Positions 1 through 9,200 of a stretch of DNA of 43,537 nucleotides are shown in pieces (the first letter of the stretch is position 1; every line of letters begins with the position of its first letter). Origin of the DNA: Streptomyces sp. CB01635 (GTDB lineage Bacteria; Actinomycetota; Actinomycetes; Streptomycetales; Streptomycetaceae); the NCBI RefSeq assembly GCF_002803065.1, contig NZ_NNBL01000027.1, positions 1 to 43,537 on the forward strand. The letters run 5' to 3'. Both the position numbers and the translations under genes were made by a program. The notes beneath the pieces were generated by a model. The model did not search any database and was not told where the DNA came from. It saw only the letters and a program-made list of their open reading frames with translations.

Positions 1-318
1 GGCGGGGAGCGCGCGGCCGTGCCCGGCCACGGCGGGGGAGGGCCGCTGCCGAGCGACCTCGGCCCGCTCTACCGGGGCGGCCCGGTCGGCCTCGCCGACC
101 TCGTCGCCGCCTGGCACCGCGCCGGAGCCGTGGACGGCTTCCACCTCACACCCGTCGAGCCGCGCCGTGACCTGGAGCGGCTCGTCAACGGCACGGTGCC
201 GCTGCTCCAGCACCGCGGCCTGTTCCGCACGTTCTATCCGGGCAGCACCTTCAGGGAGCACCTGGGGCTCGCCCGGCCCGCCAACCAGTACGCCGCGCTC
301 GCGGGGGGCCCGTCATGA
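1..318 (+). CDS. LLM-class flavin-dependent monooxygenase, C-terminal part (cut by window edge)
   Basis: The frame is open from base 1, so only about the last 105 residues are visible and the real start lies upstream. The visible part aligns by eye with the C-terminus of the complete monooxygenase that follows: a helix before 'DGFHLTP', then 'VPLLQHRGLFR', then 'REHLGLARP', matching 'DGFILVP', 'VPLLQERGAYR' and 'RSHLGLKEP' in the neighbour. The family is the NtaA/SnaA/DszA branch of bacterial luciferase-like enzymes, which use reduced flavin supplied by a separate reductase. The stop overlaps the next start by four bases (ATGA), so the two are co-translated. It is probably a tandem paralogue with a related but different substrate. 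The GTG at 19 is an internal codon, not a start. Confidence 0.85.
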   Translation, partial: GGERAAVPGHGGGGPLPSDLGPLYRGGPVGLADLVAAWHRAGAVDGFHLTPVEPRRDLERLVNGTVPLLQHRGLFRTFYPGSTFREHLGLARPANQYAALAGGPS

Positions 319-1646
319 CCTCAACTGCCACGCCACGTAAGCACGTTCATCTCGCCGCCCACTTCCCGGGGGTCAACAACACCACCGTCTGGACCGATCC
401 GCGCTCCCGCTCGCAGATCGACTTCGCGTCGTTCGAGCACCTCGCCCGCACCGCCGAGCGCGGCCTGTTCGACTTCTTCTTCCTCGCGGAGGGGCTGCGG
501 CTGCGCGAGCACAAGGGGCGCGTCCACGATCTCGATGTCGTCGGGCGGCCGGAGTCCGTCACCGTCCTGAACGCCCTCGCGGCCGTCACCGAGCGCCTGG
601 GCCTTGCCGCGACGGTCAACGCGACGTTCAACGAGCCCTACGAGACCGCCCGCAGGTTCGCCACGCTCGACCACCTCAGCGGGGGCCGCGCCGCCTGGAA
701 CGTCGTCACCTCCTCCGACGCGTTCACGGGCGAGAACTTCCGCCGCGGCGGCTTCCTCGACAGGGCGGACCGGTACACGCGTGCCGCAGAGTTCGTCGCC
801 ACGGCCCGCGAGCTGTGGGACTCCTGGACACCCGGAGGTGAGCCGCGGCCCTTCGCGCACACCGGCCGGCACTTCGACATCGAGGGCGAGTTCACGCTGC
901 CGCGCTCCCCGCAAGGGCACCCCGTCGTCATTCAGGCCGGGGACTCGCCCGAGGGGCGTGAGTTCGCGGCGTCGGCGGCGGACGTGATCTTCACTAGGCA
1001 CGGCACGCTGGAGGCGGGCCGCGCCTTCTACGCCGATGTGAAGAGCCGGCTCGCCACGTACGGGCGGTCCGCCGAGGACCTGAAGATCATGCCGGGTGTC
1101 ACCGTGGTACTCGGCGACACCGCCGCCGAGGCCCAGGAGCGCGCCGCCGGGATCAGGCGGCAGCAGGTGTCCCCGCAGAACGCGCTCCTCACCCTGGAGC
1201 AGATCTGGGGCGTCGACCTCTGTGCGTACGACCCCGACGGGCCGCTGCCGGACATCGATCCGGTCGTCGACTCCGAGCTCTCCCAGGGCCGTACCAAGCG
1301 CGGCGACCCCCGTGCCATCGCCGAGCAGTGGCGCGCCCTGTCGCGCGCCAAGGGTCTGTCCATCCGGCAGACCGTCATCGAGACCACCACGCGCCAGTCG
1401 TTCATCGGCACCCCGCAGGCCGTCGCCGCCGAGCTCGACGAGTTCGTGCAGAGCGACGCGGCCGACGGCTTCATCCTCGTACCGCACCTCACCCCGGGCG
1501 GCCTGGACGAGTTCGTCGACCAGGTGGTGCCCCTGCTCCAGGAACGCGGGGCGTACCGCACGGAATACACCGGTACGACGCTGCGCTCCCATCTGGGGCT
1601 GAAAGAACCCGTACGCCCCGCACGCGAGGAAGGCCTGACCGCATGA
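315..1646 (+). CDS. LLM-class flavin-dependent monooxygenase (NtaA/SnaA/DszA family)
   Basis: The protein has 443 residues, the usual length for the nitrilotriacetate/dibenzothiophene-sulfone monooxygenase family. It carries the family's core stretch near residues 95-130 ('NATFNEPYETARRFATLDHL' followed by 'SGGRAAWNVVTS'), which forms part of the TIM-barrel flavin site. An early 'FDFFFLAEGL' strand follows the N-terminus. Such enzymes oxygenate organic sulfur or nitrogen compounds in the cytoplasm with FMNH2 from a partner reductase, and no reductase is visible here. The ATG overlaps the previous stop and the stop overlaps the next ATG, so it is the middle gene of an operon. The substrate cannot be told from the sequence. 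Sulfur-source or xenobiotic use is the usual role. Confidence 0.92.
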   Translation: MTSTATPRKHVHLAAHFPGVNNTTVWTDPRSRSQIDFASFEHLARTAERGLFDFFFLAEGLRLREHKGRVHDLDVVGRPESVTVLNALAAVTERLGLAATVNATFNEPYETARRFATLDHLSGGRAAWNVVTSSDAFTGENFRRGGFLDRADRYTRAAEFVATARELWDSWTPGGEPRPFAHTGRHFDIEGEFTLPRSPQGHPVVIQAGDSPEGREFAASAADVIFTRHGTLEAGRAFYADVKSRLATYGRSAEDLKIMPGVTVVLGDTAAEAQERAAGIRRQQVSPQNALLTLEQIWGVDLCAYDPDGPLPDIDPVVDSELSQGRTKRGDPRAIAEQWRALSRAKGLSIRQTVIETTTRQSFIGTPQAVAAELDEFVQSDAADGFILVPHLTPGGLDEFVDQVVPLLQERGAYRTEYTGTTLRSHLGLKEPVRPAREEGLTA

Positions 1647-2422
1647 CCGACGACGCAGCCGGTGCCTGGCAGCAGTGGCACGAGCAGCGGACCGCATCCG
1701 TCTCCGAGCCCTACGGACCGCTCGCCCTCACCGGCACCCACTGGCTGGACGACTATCCGGAAGGCACACTTCCGGCCATTCCCGGGAAGTGGCGGGCCGA
1801 CGGCGGCCAAGTCGTCCTGACCGCCGCCCCCGAGGACGGCCTCACCCGCGACGGACAGCCGCTGACCGGCGAGGTGCGGCTCACGGCCGACGCGCGGATC
1901 GGCCTCGGCGAGCGCCGCCTCGTCGTGATCGTGCGCGAAGGCCTGTGGGCCGTACGCGACTTCGACCCGCAGTCGGGGCCGCGACGCGACTTCGGAGGCA
2001 TCGAGGCCACCGGCCACGACCCCCGCTGGACGGTCGAGGGCCGCTTCACGCCGTACGAGGAGAGCCGCACGGTCCGCGTCGAGAACGCCGACGGCAAGGA
2101 GCGCGGCCTCGGCCTCGGCGGTGAACTGGCCTTCTCCCTCGACGGACAGGACCTGACCCTCCAGGTCGCGGTGCAGGCGGACGGCTCGCTGTGGGCCGTG
2201 TTCGCCGACGCCACCAGCGGCGACGGGACCTTCCGGTTCCGCTTCCTGCGACCCGCCGCGCCCGACGCCGAAGGCCGTACGAGCGTCGACTTCAACCGCG
2301 CGGTGCTGCCGCCCTGCGCCTTCGCCGACCACTTCGTCTGCCCCTTCCCGCCGCCCGGCAACACCCTGCCGGTCAAGATCGAGGCCGGCGAACGGAACCT
2401 CGTCGGCCGCCACTCCGTCTGA
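1643..2422 (+). CDS. DUF1684 family protein
   Basis: The protein has 259 residues and shows the DUF1684 signature near the C-terminus: 'FNRAVLPPCAF', then 'CPFPPPGNTLP', then an 'EAGER' tail. The fold is thought to be beta-rich and no enzymatic role is established. There is no signal peptide or membrane segment, so it should be cytoplasmic. The ATG at 1643 overlaps the stop of the monooxygenase gene by four bases; the frame stays open upstream as far as about 1328, but the coupled ATG is the natural start. Its place behind two flavin monooxygenases suggests a helper role in the same catabolic route, by context only. Confidence 0.85.
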   Translation: MTDDAAGAWQQWHEQRTASVSEPYGPLALTGTHWLDDYPEGTLPAIPGKWRADGGQVVLTAAPEDGLTRDGQPLTGEVRLTADARIGLGERRLVVIVREGLWAVRDFDPQSGPRRDFGGIEATGHDPRWTVEGRFTPYEESRTVRVENADGKERGLGLGGELAFSLDGQDLTLQVAVQADGSLWAVFADATSGDGTFRFRFLRPAAPDAEGRTSVDFNRAVLPPCAFADHFVCPFPPPGNTLPVKIEAGERNLVGRHSV

Positions 2423-2434
2423 CAGAAGAGCCGA

Positions 2435-2474
2435 GCCCCGGCGGCCTGCGAACCACCGCAGCAGCCGTCGGGGC
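2435..2474 (+). terminator. Hairpin terminator after the monooxygenase/DUF1684 operon
   Basis: The arms 2435-2445 (GCCCCGGCGGC) and 2464-2474 (GCCGTCGGGGC) pair with one G-U. An inner CTGCG/CGCAG stem closes on a six-base loop (2451-2456), with a two-base bulge at 2462-2463. It starts 13 bases after the DUF1684 stop. It lacks a T-run, as is common for Streptomyces terminators. Confidence 0.7.
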
Positions 2475-2573
2475 ATGTGGACGTGTACCGGACGGACGGC
2501 CGAAAGGCGCCCTTGTGCCGGTCAGTTGAAACGCCGAATACTCCCGACCAGCGCTTGTCAGGGGCACCGCATC

Positions 2574-2604
2574 TTCGGAACATTCCGGAATCCGGAATCC
2601 GAAC
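2574..2604 (+). promoter_or_regulatory. Tandem heptamer cluster upstream of the sprB-like gene
   Basis: Four related heptamers lie in a row: TTCGGAA (2574), then after three bases TCCGGAA (2584), TCCGGAA (2591) and TCCGAAC (2598). The perfect palindrome ATTCCGGAAT sits at 2582-2591. A weak promoter is possible just upstream (TTGTCA at 2555-2560 and GAACAT at 2578-2583, spacing 17), in which case the heptamers overlap the -10 box. This looks like a regulator binding site. The regulator is unknown. Confidence 0.4.
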
Positions 2605-2677
2605 GGGAGCCGCTGGCTGCGCCTCACGGGCCCCCGACCCCACGCGGGCCCCCGACTTCCCTCGGGAGGAACGACCA

Positions 2678-3583
2678 GTGAGGATCAAGCGCACCACCCC
2701 CCGCAGTGGCATAGCGAGACGCGCCCGGATGATCTCCGTGGCCTCCGGACTCGTCGCCATCGGCGCACTCACCGTCCCCACGGCCAGCGCGTCGGACGCG
2801 CCCGTCGCGCACACCTTCAGCGCGACCCAGCTCACCCAGGCAGGCACGTCCGTCCTGAAGTCCGATGTACCCGGCACCGCCTGGACGGTCGACCAGAAGA
2901 CCAACCAGGTCGTCGTCACCGCCGACAGCACGGTCTCCCAGGCCGAGATCGCCAGGATCCAGAAGGCGGCCGGCAGCAACGCGGGCGCCCTGAAGATCGA
3001 GCGCACCCCCGGCACGTTCAAGAAGCTGGTCTCCGGCGGCGACGCCATCTATGCGAGTAGCTGGCGCTGCTCGCTCGGCTTCAACGTCCGCTCGGGCAGC
3101 ACCTACTACTTCCTGACCGCGGGCCACTGCACCGACGGCGCCGGCACCTGGTGGTCGAACTCGTCCCACTCGACGACCATCGGTTCGACCGCGGGATCCA
3201 GCTTCCCGGGCAACGACTACGGCCTCGTCAGGTACAGCAGCACGGGGACCCCGCCCGGAACGGTCGGCAGCCAGGACATCACCGGTGCGGCCACGCCGTC
3301 CGTGGGGACCACGGTCACCCGGCGCGGCTCGACCACCGGCATCCACAGCGGCCGCGTCACCGCGCTCAACGCCACCGTGAACTACGGCGGCGGCGACATC
3401 GTCTCCGGCCTCATCCAGACCACGGTCTGCGCCGAGCCCGGCGACTCCGGCGGCCCGCTCTACGGCGGCTCGACCGCGTACGGTCTGACCTCCGGCGGCA
3501 GCGGCAACTGCACCTCCGGTGGTACGACCTTTTTCCAGCCGGTCACCGAGGCGCTGAGTGCGTACGGAGTGAGCGTCTACTGA
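2678..3583 (+). CDS. sprB: Secreted serine protease, streptogrisin B type (S1 family preproenzyme)
   Basis: The protein has 301 residues with a Sec signal (basic N-terminus, hydrophobic 19-34, Ala-x-Ala near 38), a short propeptide to about 117, and a mature enzyme from Val118 ('VSGGDAIY'), 184 residues, matching streptogrisin B in length. The catalytic triad is His150 (TAGHC), Asp180 (NDYG) and Ser257 (GDSGG). Four Cys in the mature part can form two disulfides, as in the family. The GTG at 2678 is chosen because GGGAGG lies just upstream and the signal peptide begins right after it; the longer open frame from 2477 has no such support. The enzyme is exported and self-processed. A clear terminator follows. 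Confidence 0.93.
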   Translation: MRIKRTTPRSGIARRARMISVASGLVAIGALTVPTASASDAPVAHTFSATQLTQAGTSVLKSDVPGTAWTVDQKTNQVVVTADSTVSQAEIARIQKAAGSNAGALKIERTPGTFKKLVSGGDAIYASSWRCSLGFNVRSGSTYYFLTAGHCTDGAGTWWSNSSHSTTIGSTAGSSFPGNDYGLVRYSSTGTPPGTVGSQDITGAATPSVGTTVTRRGSTTGIHSGRVTALNATVNYGGGDIVSGLIQTTVCAEPGDSGGPLYGGSTAYGLTSGGSGNCTSGGTTFFQPVTEALSAYGVSVY

Positions 3584-3645
3584 TCCGTGTCCCTCGGCCG
3601 GCGGTCACCGGCCTTCGGACAGCGTGACCTGCAGCCAGCAGCAGG

Positions 3646-3679
3646 GAGCCCCCGTACGGCAACTGCCGTGCGGGGGCTC
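3646..3679 (+). terminator. Hairpin terminator after the sprB-like gene
   Basis: The arms 3646-3661 and 3664-3679 pair over up to 16 bp with one G-U; opening the innermost pair leaves a four-base loop. The hairpin begins about 60 bases after the protease stop and separates it from the SPFH gene. Confidence 0.8.
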
Positions 3680-3767
3680 GCCCTTGTGCGCGTTCCGGAG
3701 TTACCTTCGAAGGAGAAACCGTCGAAAAACGTCCCTGAGTGCCTGGGTCCGACCCCTGGAGGCCTCC

Positions 3768-4607
3768 ATGGTCGAGGAGCTGGTGGTGGCGGGAGCCGCT
3801 GCCGCGTCCGCCGCGGTGATCTGCGTGACGGCCGCGGCAGCGCGCGTCGTCAATCAGTACGAGCGGGGCGTGGTCTTCCGTCTGGGGCGGCTGCGACCGG
3901 ATGTGCGCGGCCCGGGGTTCACGATGATCGTGCCGTTCGTGGACCGGCTCCGTAAGGTCAACATGCAGATCGTCACGATGCCGGTGCCCGCGCAGGACGG
4001 CATCACGCGGGACAACGTCACGGTGCGGGTCGACGCCGTCATCTACTTCAAGGTGGTTGACGCGTCCGAGGCCGTCGTACAGGTGGAGGACTACCGGTTC
4101 GCCGTCTCCCAGATGGCGCAGACGTCGCTGCGCTCCATCATCGGCAAGAGCGACCTCGACGACCTTCTCTCGAACCGCGAAAAGCTCAACCAGGGCCTCG
4201 AGTTGATGATCGACAGCCCGGCCATCGGCTGGGGCGTGCAGATCGACCGCGTCGAGATCAAGGACGTGTCGCTGCCCGAGACCATGAAACGCTCGATGTC
4301 GCGGCAGGCCGAGGCGGAGCGCGAGCGGCGCGCCCGGATCATCAACGCGGACGCCGAACTCCAGGCGTCCAGGAAGCTCGCCGAGGCGGCCTCGGAGATG
4401 TCCGAACAGCCCGCGGCGCTCCAACTGAGACTCCTGCAGACCGTGGTGGCCGTCGCCGCCGAGAAGAACTCGACCCTCGTACTGCCCTTCCCGGTGGAGC
4501 TGCTGCGCTTCCTGGAACGGGCGACGCCGGGGGATGCGGCGCGGCAGCCGGCCGCCGAGCGGCCGCCGATTCCCGGCCCAGCGGCATCGGAATCAAGACA
4601 GGACTAG
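3768..4607 (+). CDS. SPFH/band-7 membrane protein (stomatin-like, slipin family)
   Basis: The protein has 279 residues. A single hydrophobic N-terminal segment (about 5-26) is followed at once by the stomatin hallmark 'NQYERGVVFRLGR', the band-7 domain (about 28-180), and a charged, probably coiled-coil stretch ('RQAEAERERRARI', about 185-215). The tail is rich in Pro and Ala. Stomatins form ring-shaped oligomers on the inner membrane face and organise membrane microdomains. Bacterial partners are often NfeD proteases, but no nfeD is present here. The ATG at 3768 has GGAGG at 3758-3762, five bases away. The upstream open frame would run through the terminator and is not credible. The gene lies between two secreted protease genes. 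Confidence 0.9.
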   Translation: MVEELVVAGAAAASAAVICVTAAAARVVNQYERGVVFRLGRLRPDVRGPGFTMIVPFVDRLRKVNMQIVTMPVPAQDGITRDNVTVRVDAVIYFKVVDASEAVVQVEDYRFAVSQMAQTSLRSIIGKSDLDDLLSNREKLNQGLELMIDSPAIGWGVQIDRVEIKDVSLPETMKRSMSRQAEAERERRARIINADAELQASRKLAEAASEMSEQPAALQLRLLQTVVAVAAEKNSTLVLPFPVELLRFLERATPGDAARQPAAERPPIPGPAASESRQD

Positions 4608-4844
4608 ACCTCACCCATTGCGGACCGCCCCTCTGCGCGGAGTGTTTGCAGTGGGAACCGACGTGGTGCGACAGGCGCATGACGGGGGTGCATGCGGCCG
4701 GGGGAGCGCATAGCGTCAGTCGCACGCGCGTCCTGAAGTCGACCTTGTGTGTCCCCTGTGGCCGTCGGGATAGTGGGCGCGTCAACCTACGGGACCGGCT
4801 CACCCCACAGCGGTCGGTTCCGACCCCCCACAGGAGGACGAGAG

Positions 4845-5927
4845 TTGAAGCACCGACGCATACCCAAGCGGCGTGCCGCCGCGGTAGGAGCGGGCATCGC
4901 CGCCCTGGTCGCCGCGGGAGTCACCTTCCAGACTGCGAACGCGAGCACGGACACCCCTGATGTGGCCCCGCAGACCCTGTCGATCGCGAAGGCCGGAAAT
5001 CTCGCCTCGTCCCTGACCAAGGACCTCGGAGCGGACTCGGCGGGCACGTACTACGACGCGAAGGCCAAGCACCTCGTCGTGAACGTCCTGAACAAGGACG
5101 CGGCGGACGTCGTGCGGGCGGCCGGAGCCAAGGCCAGAGTCGTCGAGAACTCCCTGGCCGAACTGAAGGGCGCCCGCACCACCCTGAAGCAGGACGCGAC
5201 GATCCCCGGCACCTCGTGGGCGGTCGACCCGGCCACCAACAAGGTCGTCGTGACCGCCGACCGCACGGTCGACACGGCCGCGTGGAGCAAGCTGAGCAAG
5301 GTCGTCGACGGTCTCGGCTCCAAGGCCGAACTCCAGCGCACCAAGGGGGAGTTCAAGCCCCTCATCGCGGGCGGCGACGCCATCACCGGCAGCGGCGGCC
5401 GGTGCTCCCTCGGCTTCAACGTGGTCAAGGGCGGCCAGCCGTACTTCATCACGGCCGGCCACTGCACCGAGGCGATCTCGACCTGGTCGGACTCGAGCGG
5501 CCAGGAGATCGGCACGAACGAGCAGTCCAGCTTCCCGGACAACGACTTCGGCCTGGTCAAGTACACCGCCGACGTCGCGCACCCGAGCGAGGTCGACCTC
5601 TACAACGGCTCCAGCCAGCAGATCACCAAGGCGGGCGACGCGACCGTCGGCATGAAGGTGACCCGCAGCGGCTCCACGACCCAGGTCCACGACGGCAGCG
5701 TCACCGGCCTGGACGCCACCGTGAACTACGGCAACGGCGACATCGTCAACGGCCTCATCCAGACCGACGTCTGCGCCGAGCCCGGCGACAGCGGCGGCTC
5801 GCTCTTCTCGGGCGACACCGCGATCGGCCTCACCTCGGGCGGCAGCGGCGACTGCAGCTCCGGCGGGGAGACCTTCTTCCAGCCGGTGACGGAGGCGCTG
5901 TCCACGTTCGGCGCCGAGATCGGCTGA
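4845..5927 (+). CDS. Secreted S1 serine protease with a long alpha-lytic-type prodomain
   Basis: Read from the TTG at 4845 (GGAGG at 4833-4837, seven bases away) the protein has 360 residues. It has a twin-Arg/Lys N-terminus and hydrophobic core (11-27), a signal cleavage site near 'ANAS' (about 34), a propeptide of about 140 residues, and a mature protease from about Ile174 ('IAGGDAI'). The triad is His206, Asp234 and Ser316. The mature part resembles streptogrisin A/D more than B ('VDLYNGSSQQIT', 'GDSGGSLF'). The prodomain is nearly twice as long as that of the upstream protease and fits the alpha-lytic prodomain family, which acts as a folding chaperone. A possible promoter is TTGTGT at 4745-4750 with GATAGT at 4769-4774. 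The TTG start may limit expression. Confidence 0.92.
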   Translation: MKHRRIPKRRAAAVGAGIAALVAAGVTFQTANASTDTPDVAPQTLSIAKAGNLASSLTKDLGADSAGTYYDAKAKHLVVNVLNKDAADVVRAAGAKARVVENSLAELKGARTTLKQDATIPGTSWAVDPATNKVVVTADRTVDTAAWSKLSKVVDGLGSKAELQRTKGEFKPLIAGGDAITGSGGRCSLGFNVVKGGQPYFITAGHCTEAISTWSDSSGQEIGTNEQSSFPDNDFGLVKYTADVAHPSEVDLYNGSSQQITKAGDATVGMKVTRSGSTTQVHDGSVTGLDATVNYGNGDIVNGLIQTDVCAEPGDSGGSLFSGDTAIGLTSGGSGDCSSGGETFFQPVTEALSTFGAEIG

Positions 5928-5971
5928 TGTAACGACAGCGGGACAGCCGGAAGCCCGGACAGCCAGACGCA

Positions 5972-6002
5972 GGGGCCGACCCGTCATCGACGGGTCGGCC
6001 CC
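5972..6002 (+). terminator. Perfect hairpin terminator after the second protease
   Basis: The arms 5972-5985 and 5989-6002 are perfectly complementary over 14 bp with the loop ATC. The hairpin lies about 45 bases after the protease stop. Confidence 0.85.
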
Positions 6003-6071
6003 TCGCGTTCTGGGCGGTTCGGGCGTGCCGGGTGCTTCGGGGCCCGGGCGGGGTGTCAGCTGTCTGGATCA

Positions 6072-6105
6072 TGCTCCCACGGTCCGGGGAGCACGGTGTT
6101 CGTGC
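6072..6105 (+). other. Two abutting hairpins in the region before dnaE2
   Basis: TGCTCCC (6072-6078) pairs with GGGAGCA (6087-6093), and GCACG (6091-6095) pairs with CGTGC (6101-6105). They share three bases, so they could be alternative structures if the promoter lies upstream of them. No GAAC-N4-GTTC LexA box was found between 6003 and 6235. The purpose is unknown. Confidence 0.3.
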
Positions 6106-6235
6106 AGGTGGGGTGGGCTGAACGGGTGCCCGGGGCAGCGACCTCACTCGGATGTCGCACATGCGTTCGATACTTGGTCTATGGTGGTGGTGGGGAGGCG
6201 AGAGCAGGTCGGTTCGAGGTGCGCAGGAGGTGCGT

Positions 6236-9200
6236 GTGCCAGGGTTCACGCATTTGCACACCGTTTCCGGGTTCTCCCTTCGGTACGGGGCCTCGCACCC
6301 GGAGCGGCTGGCCGAGCGTGCCTCCGAACGGGGCATGGACGCACTCGCCCTCACCGACCGGGACACCCTCTCGGGCTCGGTCAGGTTCGCCAAGGCCTGC
6401 GTCAAGGCAGGGGTGCGGCCGCTGTTCGGGACGGACCTCGCGGTGGGCGGACCCCCGCCGGCCGGATCCCCCGCGCCGGGCCGCACCCCGGCCGAGCGCC
6501 GCAGGCAGCCCGTGCGCGGTGGTGCCTTCATCGACGAGTCGACCCCGCGCGTGACCTTCCTCGCCCGCGACGGAGCCATCGGCTGGGCCTCCCTGTGCCG
6601 CCTGGTCACCGCCGCCCACGCCGCCGGCGAGACCCGGCTGACCTGGGAGGACAACCACGGCGACGGCCTGACCGTGCTGCTCGGACCCGCGTCCGACGTC
6701 GGCCGCGCGCTCGCCGCGGGCCGCCCCGACCGGGCCGCGCACCTCCTCGTCCCCTGGCGGGAGATCTACGGCGACGCCCTGCGCCTCGAAGCCGTCCACC
6801 ACGGACGCGAGGGCACGGGCCCCGGATCCCTGCGCCTGGCCGCCCGCACCGTCGGCTTCGCCGCCGAGCAGGGCATCCGCCCCGTCCTCAGCAACGACGT
6901 CCGGTACGCCGACCCGGGCCTCGGCCCGGTCGCCGATGTCCTCGACGCCGCGCGCCGCCTCGTCCCGGTCGACCCCCGCAAGGAACTCGACAGCGGCGAG
7001 CGCTGGCTGAAGGACGCCGGGGCCATGCTGATGACGGCCGAACGGGTGGTGGAGGCCGCGGGCTTCCGCCGCGACGCCGCGTACCGGCTGCTCGAACAGA
7101 CCAACGCCGTGGCGGCCGAATGCCGCGTCGACCCCGAGGACGACCTCGGCCTCGGCTCCGTGCACTTCCCCGAACCGCGGCTCGTCGGCGCCGGCCGCCG
7201 CACCGCCCAGCGGGTCCTCGTGTCGCGGGCGGCGGCGGGGATGCTGCGCCTCGGGTACGACCGGAAGCGGGAGTACTGGGAGCGGATGCACCGCGAGCTG
7301 GACATCATCGCGTACCACGACTTCGCCACCTACTTCCTGACGGTGTCCCAAGTCGTCGACGACGTACGGGACATGGGCATCCGGGTCGCCGCGCGCGGCT
7401 CCGGTGCCGGGTCCCTGGTCAACCATCTGCTCGGGATCGCGCACGCGGACCCGGTCGAACACGGCCTCCTCATGGAGCGGTTCCTGTCCAAGCGCCGCTC
7501 CGTCCTGCCCGACATCGACATCGACGTGGAGTCGGCCCGGCGCCTGGAGGTCTACCGGGCGATCATCGACCGGTTCGGCGCCGAGCGCGTCGCGACCGTC
7601 TCGATGCCGGAGACGTACCGCGTCCGCCATGCCGTACGCGATGTGGGCGCGGCCCTGTCCATGGACCCGGCCGACATCGACCGGATCGCCAAGTCCTTCC
7701 CGCACATCCGTGCCCGCGACGCGCGGGCAGCGCTGGAGGAACTGCCCGAACTGCGGGAACTGGTAGGGGAGTCCCGGCGGGGCGGGGACAGGTACGGACG
7801 CATGTGGGAGCTGGTCGAGGCGCTCGACGCGCTGCCGCGCGGTATCGCCATGCACCCGTGCGGGGTGCTGCTCTCGGACGCCTCGCTGCTCGCCCGTACA
7901 CCCGTCATGCCGACCAGCGGCGAGGGCTTTCCCATGTCGCAGTTCGACAAGGAGGACGTCGAGGACCTCGGCCTGCTCAAGCTCGACGTCCTCGGGGTGC
8001 GGATGCAGTCGGCGATGGCGCACGCGGTCGCGGAGACCGAGCGCGCGACCGGCTCCACGGTGGACCTGGACGCGGTGGCGCCCGGTGACCCGGAGACGTA
8101 CCGGCTCATCAAGTCCACCGAGACGCTGGGCTGTTTCCAGATCGAGTCGCCGGGCCAGCGGGACCTGGTGGGGCGGCTCCAGCCGGCCACCTTCCACGAC
8201 CTCGTGGTGGACATCTCGCTGTTCCGCCCGGGACCCGTCGCCGCCGACATGGTGCGGCCGTTCATCGAGGCGCGGCACGGGCGTGCGCCGGTCCGCTATC
8301 CGCACCGCGACCTGGAGGGACCCCTGAAGGAGACGTACGGGGTCGTCGTCTTCCACGAGCAGATCATCGAGATCGTGAACATCATGACGGGGTGCGGCCG
8401 CGACGAGGCGGACCGGGTCAGGAGGGGGCTGTCCGACCCCGATTCGCAGGGGCGCATCCGGTTCTGGTTCGCACAGCAGGCGGCGGCGCACGGATACGAC
8501 GCCGAGACCATCGCCCGCACCTGGGAGATCGTCGAGGCCTTCGGGTCGTACGGGTTCTGCAAGGCACACGCCGTCGCCTTCGCGGTGCCGACCTACCAGT
8601 CGGCGTGGCTGAAGGCCCATCACCCGGCCGCGTTCTACGCGGGGTTGCTCACCCATGACCCCGGGATGTACCCGAAGCGGCTGATTCTCGCGGACGCGCG
8701 GCGGCGCGGGGTGCCGGTCCTTCCGCTGGACGTGAACAAGTCCGCGGTCGCTCACCGTATCGAACTGGTGTCTGATAAAGGGAGTGCCGGTCGCGAAAGT
8801 GGTGGTCACGAAAGTGGCGGTCGCAAAAAGGAGAAGTGGGGCGTGCGGCTCGCGCTCTCCGACGTGCACGGCATCAGCGAGGCCGAGGCGGCCCGCATCG
8901 AGGAGGGGCAGCCCTACTCCTCGCTGCTCGACTTCTGGGAGCGGGCCAGGCCCAGCCGGCCGCTCGCGCAGCGGCTCGCCCAGGTCGGCGGGCTCGACGC
9001 GTTCGGCGCCAACCGGCGTGACCTGCAACTCCACTTGACCGAACTGCACCGGGGAACGCGCGGGTCCCGAGGCGCCCGCGGCGCCCAACTGCCCCTGTCC
9101 GGCGGCCACGGGACCGCGCCGGCCGGCCTGCCCGACCTCGGCGACGCCGAGCGGCTCAGCGCCGAACTCGGGGTACTCGGGATGGACGCCTCCCGCCATC

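Noticed and set aside
2477..2677. Longer start for the sprB-like protease
   Set aside because: It runs through the heptamer/promoter region and would hide the signal peptide. GTG 2678 has the ribosome site.
3624..3767. Longer start for the SPFH protein
   Set aside because: It would run through the protease terminator. ATG 3768 has GGAGG and begins the membrane segment.
6003..6235. SOS (LexA) box before dnaE2
   Set aside because: I looked for GAAC-N4-GTTC-type sites. Isolated GTTCGA occurs but no partner half-site.
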